From: CAVSRC01 sp963798195
GTDB taxonomy: Bacteria > Pseudomonadota > Alphaproteobacteria > Rhizobiales > Kaistiaceae
Reading direction: 5' to 3'
Length of the DNA stretch: 64,000 bases
Assembly (NCBI GenBank): GCA_963798195.1
Contig: CAWCSF010000002.1
Location: forward strand, 85,439-149,438
The notes below the pieces were generated by a model. That model was not told the DNA's origin and searched no databases. It saw only the letters and a list, made by a program, of their open reading frames with translations. A program made the translations under genes and the position numbers. Position 1 is the stretch's first letter. Each line of letters starts with the position of its first letter. Below, in pieces: positions 57,515 through 64,000 of the stretch.

Positions 57515-59567
57515 TCAGTTCGTCAGCCCGCGCTTCCTGAGCAGCGGGTCGGTCGAGGGCATGCGCCCGCGGAAGGCGGCATAGGCCTCCGCCGGGATCG
57601 CGCCGGTAGCCGGCCGAATAGACGTAGTCGTGCAGCCGCTTGCGCCGTTTCGGGATCGAAGATGTCGCCGGTCTCGGCGAAGGCCTCGAAGGCGTCGGCG
57701 TCGAGCACTTCCGACCACAGGTAGCTGTAGTAGCCGGAGGCATAGCCGTCGCCGGCGAAGATGTGCTGGAAGTGCGGCGTGCGGTGGCGCATGACCATCG
57801 TCTCCGGCATGCCGATCCGCTCCAGCGCCGCCCGCTCGAACGGCGATGCACGTCGACGTCGTCGGTCGACGGCAGCAGATGCAGGTCGAGGTCGACCAGC
57901 GCCGAGGAGGTGTATTCGACCGTGGCGAAGCCCTGGTTGAACCTGCGCGCCGCCAGCACCTTGTCGAGCAGCGCCTCGGGCATCGGCTCGCCGGTCTCGG
58001 CATGCAGCGCGAAGCGGCGCAGCACCTCCGGCTGCTCCAGCCAGTGCTCGTAGAGCTGCGAGGGCAGCTCGACGAAATCGCGCGCCACGCTGGTGCCGGC
58101 GATCAGCGGATAGGTCACGTCCGAGAGGAGGCCGTGCAGCGCGTGGCCGAATTCGTGGAAGAGCGTGCGCGCGTCATCGAACGAGATCAGCGTCGGCTTG
58201 CCCTCCGGCGCCTTGGCGAAGTTCATCGTGTTGAGGACGATCGGGCCGGACCTCGCCGTCGAGCTTGTGCTGGTCGCGGAGGCCCGACATCCACGCGCCG
58301 CTGCGCTTGGACGGCGCGCGCGAAATAGTCGGCGAGGAAGAGGCCGACGAACTTGCCGCCCTTGCCGGTGACCCGCCAGACGCGCACCTCCGGCCGGTAG
58401 AGCGTGAGGCCCTTCAGCTCCTCGAAGGCGAGGCCGAACAGCCGGCCGGCGACGTCGAAGGCGGCGGCGATGACGTTGTCGAGCTGGAGATACGGCTTCA
58501 GCTCCGCCTCGTCGAAATCGAACTCGGCCTTGCGCTGGCGCTCGGCATAGTGCCGCCAGTCCCACGGCGCGAGCGCGGAAGTTGCCGCCTTCGGCCGCGA
58601 TCAGCGCCTGCAGCGCCTGCTCCTCGCGCCGCGACCCGGCGGAGCGCCGGCTCCCACACCGCGGTGAGCAATTCGCGACACCGCCTCCGGCGTCTTCGCC
58701 ATCGTGTCGGCCAGGCGGAAATGGGCGAAAGTCTCGTAGCCCATCAGCCGCGCGCGCTCGTTGCGCAGCCGGATGGTCTCGGCGATCAGCGCGCGTTCTC
58801 GGTCTCGCCGCCGGTTCGCCACCCAGGCCTTGAACGCCTTCTCGCGGAGGTCGCGGCGCGTGGAGAACTGCAGGAACGGCTCGATCGACGAGCGCGACAG
58901 CGTGATGACGTATTTGCCCGGCAGGCTCGCGCTCGCGCGCCGCCTCGCGCCGCCGCCGCGCGCACCGATCGCGGCAGGCCGGCGAGATCGTCCTCGCCGT
59001 CCAGCACCAGCATGAAGCCGTTCTCGGCGGCAAGCACGTTCTGGCTGAACTGGGTGCCGAGCGCCGCCAGCCGCTCGCTGATCTCGGCAAGGCGCTTCTT
59101 GCCGGCCGCGTCGAGCGCGGCGCCGGCGCGCACGAAGATGGTGTGATAGCGGTCGAGCACCTGGCGCTGCTCGGCGTCGAGGCCGAGCGTGTCGCGCTTC
59201 TGCCAGAGCGCGTCGATGCGCGTGAAGAGCGCCTCGTTGAGGTAGATCGCGTTGCCGTGGCGGGCGAGGAGCGGCGCGATCTCGCGCTCCACCGCCTGCA
59301 GCGCCTCGTTGGTGTCGGCCGAGGCGAGATGGAAGAAGACGGCGGCCACCCGATCGAGGTCGAGGCCCGCTCGTCTCCAGCGCGACGATCGTGTTGTCGA
59401 AGGTCGGCGCGTCCGTGCCGTCGGCGATGGCCGTCGACCGCCGCCTTCTGCGCCGCCATGGTGGCGTCGAAGGCCGGGCGGAAATGCTCGGGCCTGATCC
59501 GGTCGAAGGGCGGCAGGCCGAGGCCGTCCCCAGTGGCTCAAGGAGCGGGTTGTCGCTGGGCGGTCAT
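57515..59567 (-). pseudogene. M3 family oligopeptidase (peptidyl-dipeptidase Dcp-like), many frameshifts
   Basis: Pieces in all three minus frames reassemble an M3 zinc metallopeptidase of about 680 residues. The HExxH motif is in ARTLFHEFGHALHGLLSDVTYPLIAGTSVARDFVELPSQLYEHW. The N-terminal half includes VAAVFFHLASADTNEALQAVEREIAPLLARHGNAIYLN and NVLAAENGFMLVLDGEDDLAGLP, and the C-terminus is AFRGRMPSTDPLLRKRGLTN. At least six frame changes occur, too many for a true gene but each region is well conserved, so the sequence is probably wrong here. The start is taken at the ATG at 59567. Confidence 0.8.
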
Positions 59568-59651
59568 GAGCGGGTCCGGACGGCGCGGGAGGAGGAAGCC
59601 CTGTCATATAGGCCCGCCGCCGGCCCGGAGATTGTAGCCCGCAGGACTGGC

Positions 59652-60929
59652 TCAGTTCGTGCCGCCGCCACCCTGCTCCAGGCGCTGCGCGATCAGCGCC
59701 GTCGCGGCATCGAGCTGCGGGTCGGGGCCGGCGGCGTAGCGCACATCGAAGGGCACGGCGACATCCGGCTGGACCGGATTGTCCTCCAGCCGCGCTGCCG
59801 TCGACGAAGACGTCCTCGACCGCGAGTTCCAGCAGGCTGTCGTCGGGCAGCAGATAGGCGGTGCCGGCGAGCACGTTGCCGGCGGTCGGCGCGCCGACCA
59901 GCGGCACGCCGTTCTTCTTCAGCGAATAGGCGAGCAGCTCCATGCCGCTGCGCGTGCCGCCGTCGATGATGGCGACCACCGGCTTGTGCCAGCGGAAGAT
60001 GGCGAGGCTGCGCTTGCCGTCGCGGTCGACGGTCTCCATGTCGGCGGCGCCGCCGACGAAGGTCTCGGCCGCATCGCCCGGCGCCCCGCCCCATTTGCTG
60101 CGGAGGTCGAGCACCAGCCCGTCGACGTCCTTGAGGCGGCCCGTTGCCGAGCTCGTCGTAGAGGATGCGGGTCACCTCGTCGCGCGTATAGGCCCACAGG
60201 CGGATGTAGCCGATGCGCTGGCCGCCTGGTCGATGACGCTGGACGCTGTCCGAGATCGCCGGACGAAGAAGGTTCGCCCGGCTGGATCTCGGCGACCGGC
60301 ACGTCGATCGGCGATCGGCTCGGCATCGGCCTGCGCGGCGGACCATCAGGTGCGCCGTCTGCCGGCCTTGCCGCGGAACGAGCCGATCTCGGCGAACGGC
60401 GCGCCGTCCACCGACACGATCTCGTCGCCGGCCATGATGCCGGCGCTTGGCCGCCGGACCGCCGTCATAGACGTCGGTGACGAAGCGTCTTGCCGTCGAT
60501 CGTCGGCGCTGGCGATGCCGATGCCGTCATAGGTGACCTCGCCCTGCGGCGGGAACAGCCGGCGCATGTCGCGGCGGAGCGCGAAGCGGAAGACGTCGGC
60601 CAGTTCGTAATAGTCCACCTGGTCGGGCGTGTAGCGGCCGGTGTGGGAGGCGTGCAGGCTGCGCAGGACGAAGGCGACCGCGTCGCTCGACGACCGCCGG
60701 GCTCGGCGTCGGCGAGGTCGCGGCATCTGGGCGACCACGCAGCGCCGCCGCCTCGTTGAACGCCGGCAGCGCCGCCGGCGCGAAGAAATGCTCGTTGACG
60801 AGATCGACCGTGCGGTCGAACACCGGCATTGCCGGAGCGCGGCGGCGCTTCGGCCGGCGCCGGCACCGGCGGCAAGCCACGCCGGAACGAAGGACGAGCG
60901 CGCGGCAGAGCGTTCGCACGACGTCTCAT
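59652..60929 (-). pseudogene. S41 family (C-terminal-processing-like) peptidase, many frameshifts
   Basis: Pieces in several minus frames give a peptidase of the S41/CtpA type with about 425 residues. A PDZ-like region is seen in SAGIMAGDEIVSVDGAPFAEIGSFRGKAG. The S41 core has QRIGYIRLWAYTRDEVTRIL, LDLRSKWGGAPGDAAETFVGG, and the catalytic region IIDGGTRSGMELLAYSLKKNGVPLVGAPTAGNVLAG, with the Ser of TRSG as the likely nucleophile. The protein ends GGGGTN. The start is taken at 60929, but the first 100 residues are uncertain because of frame changes. Confidence 0.72.
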
Positions 60930-61082
60930 GTGACGGATTCCTCTCGCTCGCCGCAGTCGCCCGCCGGTGACATCTAGCGCCCGCACATGGCCGGCGTCAA
61001 GGGCCGTGCGGGTTGACTTGACGGGCCGATTGCCGCCAATCACGGCCGTAACACCGCGACGAATTCCGCGAAGGAGACAGCG

Positions 61083-62529
61083 ATGGCCGACCGGCCCGTC
61101 TACGGCAAGATCGACGGCCCCATCGTCATGATCGGCTTCGGCTCGATCGGCAAGGGCACGCTGCCCCTGATCGAGCGCCATTTCGAATTCGACACGGTCG
61201 CGCATGGTGGTCGTCGATCCGGACGACACCGACCGCGCGCTGCTCGACGAGCACGGCATCCGCTTCGTCCACCAGGAGCTGACGCCCGCGAACTACCGCG
61301 ACCTGCTCACCCCGCTGCTGACCGAAGGCGGCGGCACCGGCTTCTGCGTCAACCTGTCGGTCGACACCTCGTCGCTCGACATCATGCGGCTCTGCCGCGA
61401 GCTCGGCGTTCCCTACATCGACACCGTGGTCGAGCCGTGGCCGGGCTTCTACTTCGACAGCCGCGCCGGACCGGAAGCGCGCACCAACAACGCGCTGCGC
61501 AAGACGGTGCGCGACGAGAAGGCGAGGAACCCGGGCGGCACCACCGCCATCTCCTGCTGCGGCGCCAATCCCGGCATGGTCTCGTGGTTCGTCAAGCAGG
61601 CGCTGGTCAATCTCGCCAACGCGACATCGGCCATGCCTTCGAGGAGCCGGCCGCCGACGACCGCGAGGGCTGGGCGCGGCTGATGCGCGACCTCGGCGTC
61701 AAGGGCATCCACATCGCCGAGCGCGACACCCAGCGCGCCCGCAAGCCGAAGCCGATGGACGTCTTCGTCAACACCTGGTCGGTGGAAGGCTTCGTGTCGG
61801 AGGGCATGCAGCCGGCCGAACTCGGCTGGGGCACGCACGAGAAATGGATGCCGGAGAACGGCCGCCTGCACAAGCTCGGCGCCGACGGCCGGCGCTCTAC
61901 CTGCTGCAGCCCGGCGCCAATACGCGCGTGCGCTCCTGGTGCCCGACGCCCGGCGCCGCAATACGGCTTCCTCGTCACCCACAACGAGTCGATCTCGATC
62001 GCCGACTATCTTCACGCTGACGCGACGGCGACAAGGTCGTCTACCGGCCGACCTGCCACTACGCCTATCACCCGGCCAACGACGCGGTGCTGTCGCTGCA
62101 CGAGATGTTCGGCCAGGCCGGCGCCGCGCAGAAGGACGCAGCACATCCTCGACGAGAACGAGATCGTCGACGGCATCGACGAACTGGGCGTGCTGCTCTA
62201 CGGCCACGCCAGGAACGCCTACTGGTTCGGCTCGCAGCTCTCCATCGAGGAGACCCGCGACGCTGGCGCCCTACCAGAACGCCACCGGCCTGCAGGTGAC
62301 CTCCGCGGTGCTCGCCGGCATGGTGTGGGCGCTGGAGAACCCGAACGCCGGCATCGTCGAGGCCGACGAGATGGATTACCGCCGCTGCCTCGAGGTGCAG
62401 CTGCCCTATCTCGGTCCGGTCAAGGGCTACTACACCGACTGGACGCCGCTCACCGACCGCCCCGGCTTGTTCCCCGAGGACATCGACGCGAGCGACCCCT
62501 GGCAGTTCCGGAACGTGCTGGTGCGCTAG
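61083..62529 (+). pseudogene. hss: Homospermidine synthase, several frameshifts
   Basis: The gene encodes the enzyme that makes sym-homospermidine from putrescine with NAD. The start MADRPVYGKIDGPIVMIGFGSIGKGTLPLIERHF has the Rossmann glycine motif. In the next frames come VVVDPDDTDRALLDEHGIRFVHQELTP, GFCVNLSVDTSSLDIMRLCRELGVPYIDTVVEPWPGFY, CCGANPGMVSWFVKQAL, KPKPMDVFVNTWSVEGFVSEGMQPAELGWGTHE, and the end PGLFPEDIDASDPWQFRNVLVR. Five or more one-base slips occur, probably sequence errors. Its presence fits the ornithine decarboxylase at 52.5 kb and the rhizobial habit of making homospermidine. Confidence 0.87.
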
Positions 62530-62549
62530 AGCCTGGCGCTCGGCAACGC

Positions 62550-63848
62550 TTACCCGCGTGCCGCAGCGGAACGTCCGGGCGCGATGTCCGCAATGTCGGC
62601 GCCCCGCCCGCGCACGCGGTCGCGCCCGTCTTCCTTGGCGGCGTAGAGGCGGGATCGGCGGCTGCGAACAGCGACCTGATATCGCCGCCGTCCTCCGGCG
62701 CCGTGGCGACGCCGATGCTGACCGTGATCCGTTCCGAGATGCCCTCGATCGGTCAGCGCGAGATGCCGAGGCGCAGGCGCTCCGCCGCAAGAACCGCGGC
62801 GGCATGCGGCAGGCCCTGGCACAGCACGATGAATTCCTCGCCGCCATAGCGGTAGACCCGGTCGTCGGTCGCGCGTCGCAACGTCCCAGTTCGCGCGCGA
62901 TCTGGCGCAGCGCCTCGTCGCCGGCCGCGTGGCCGTGGCGGTCGTTGATGTCCTTGAAATGGTCGATGTCGATGACCAGCAGGCTGATCGGCCGCGCCGC
63001 CGTCGCGGCTGCGATGGCGCGGGCCCCCTCGCGGTCGAAGCGGCCGCGGTCGAGCAGGCCGGTCAGCGCATCGAAGTCCGGTCTGGCGCAGCAGCGCCTC
63101 GTAGCGCTCGCGATAGGTCAGCGTCTCGAAGACGTCGGCACAGATGCCGGCGGGTCATGCGCCCGGCCTCGCCGAAGCGCAGGTAGAGCCCGGCGAGCAC
63201 GGCATAGAAGACGGCGGCGCCCATCTTGGCGATCCAGCCGCCGTAGAGCACGTCCAGCGGCGCGCCGACATAGAACCGCAGCGCGGTGATAGAAGCCGAT
63301 CTGATCGAAGGTCAGCACGGCCGCCGCGCTGATCAGGATGCGCAGGCACTCGCCGGTTGCCGAGCCACGCCGCCGGACCGCTCGTAGAGCAGGATGATGA
63401 GGATGGAATCGACGAAGAGCAGCGTCGTGCCCCACACCATCAGCCAGCCCATCTGGTCGAGGAAGGTGAGATCGGGCGCGCCCCGGCACCGCCGGCACGA
63501 TCGTGCTGGCGCAGCAGCAGGACCGCGGCCACGATCAGCAGGTTGCCGAGGAACAGGCCGTAGATCGGCTGGCGGACGGCCGCCGCATCCTCGCGGATAT
63601 AGACCAGCAGCAGCATGACCAGCTTGCCGGAGAACAGCACCACCGAGCCCGGCGAGACGACGAAGCCGCCAGGCAATGGGGACGTAGAGGACCGCGGCGA
63701 GATAGGTCTCGAGGAAGTGCATCGTGCCGAGCGCGCAGAAGAAGACGCCGATGCCGACGCGGTGGCGCAGCCGGAACAGGCCGGTCATCACGACGAAATA
63801 GAGGGCCGCCTCGGCCAGCAGCAGAAGCACATTCGCGTATTCGCCCAT
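62550..63848 (-). pseudogene. Membrane diguanylate cyclase (GGDEF), several frameshifts
   Basis: The N-terminal half is a membrane domain with about six segments (NVLLLLAEAALYFVVMTGLFRL, VLFSGKLVMLLLVYIREDAA and PIYGLFLGNLLIVAAVLLL). This resembles the VUT/YhhQ-like sensor domain seen in some diguanylate cyclases. The C-terminal half, in other frames, is a GGDEF domain with ISLLVIDIDHFKDINDRHGHAAGDEALRQIAREL and the active-site RVYRYGGEEFIVL at about 62835-62850. A cyclic-di-GMP synthase is therefore expected, if the frame slips are sequence errors. The start at 63848 (MGEYANVLL) is clear, and the stop is placed at 62550. The 152 bases beyond contain no recognised gene. Confidence 0.78.
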
Positions 63849-64000
63849 TCAGGCCGCCCGCACCCGATATCCCCCCGGAAATCAGTCCCAAAGCTACACG
63901 ATGGCGGTTACCAACAGGTGGACGTGAACGCCGAAAACGCGCGCATCTCCGCATAAACTGACGTCAATTGCCGTGAAAGCGAACGCGGCGCTTGCCGTCG

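Overview
The window looks like a chromosomal stretch of a high-GC alphaproteobacterium of the order Hyphomicrobiales (Rhizobiales). The evidence is the gene content: CpdR next to an N-formylglutamate amidohydrolase and an inositol-monophosphatase-type HisN, a rhizobial Porin_2-type porin, an alpha-type fused indolepyruvate ferredoxin oxidoreductase, a type III ornithine decarboxylase followed by a GNAT gene, and homospermidine synthase. The genus cannot be told from the sequence alone. No phage, CRISPR array, rRNA operon or intact mobile element is visible; one tRNA (Val, GAC) is present.

Layout. 1-2.6 kb: a truncated TPR/glycosyltransferase gene, tRNA-Val and a broken, degenerate resolvase-like gene. 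3-8 kb: porin, cpdR, N-formylglutamate amidohydrolase, hisN and a lysophospholipase-like hydrolase. 8.2-10 kb: hsp20 with a possible RNA thermometer, and threonine aldolase. 10-12.6 kb: a bufferin (copper-binding RiPP) operon bufA-bufB-bufC-doxX on the minus strand. 13-19.2 kb: gltB-gltD glutamate synthase. 19.3-28.5 kb: an MBL hydrolase, a MetE-like enzyme, then envelope and sugar-nucleotide genes (SGNH protein, lytic transglycosylase, galE, galU, an outer-membrane barrel, kdsD). 28.5-31.4 kb: a ribose/fructose-class sugar ABC transporter with a GGAA-N6-TTCC palindrome upstream. 31.5-36.2 kb: NfeD/stomatin pair, ferrochelatase, a 5'-nucleotidase-like protein and a lone HicA-like protein. 36.3-39.7 kb: indolepyruvate ferredoxin oxidoreductase. 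40-43.3 kb: a TRAP transporter. 43.5-51 kb: an amidotransferase, DoxX, NicO metal exporter with DUF1007, a DUF4071 protein with an ASK-signalosome-like architecture, an amidase and gamma-glutamyltransferase. 51-52 kb: an ArsR-SRPBCC operon that looks leaderless. 52.5-64 kb: ornithine decarboxylase, GNAT, outer-membrane protein, lipase, epimerase, M3 and S41 peptidases, homospermidine synthase and a membrane diguanylate cyclase.

How the genes work together. GltBD makes glutamate from glutamine and 2-oxoglutarate. GalE, GalU and KdsD feed surface-polysaccharide and LPS (Kdo) synthesis beside an outer-membrane barrel and a murein hydrolase. Ornithine decarboxylase and homospermidine synthase give the putrescine-to-homospermidine route typical of these bacteria. 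The buf operon and the NicO/DUF1007 pair point to copper and nickel/cobalt handling.

Sequence quality. Conserved genes are repeatedly interrupted by one-base frameshifts whose products read through perfectly in the next frame: porin, ltaE, gltB, gltD, dctM, an amidotransferase, nicO and amidase. From about 57.5 kb to 63.8 kb every gene except none is hit many times. An essential gene such as gltB is unlikely to be a true pseudogene in so many places at once, so I treat most of these as sequencing or assembly errors; coordinates of such genes span the whole reconstructed reading frame.
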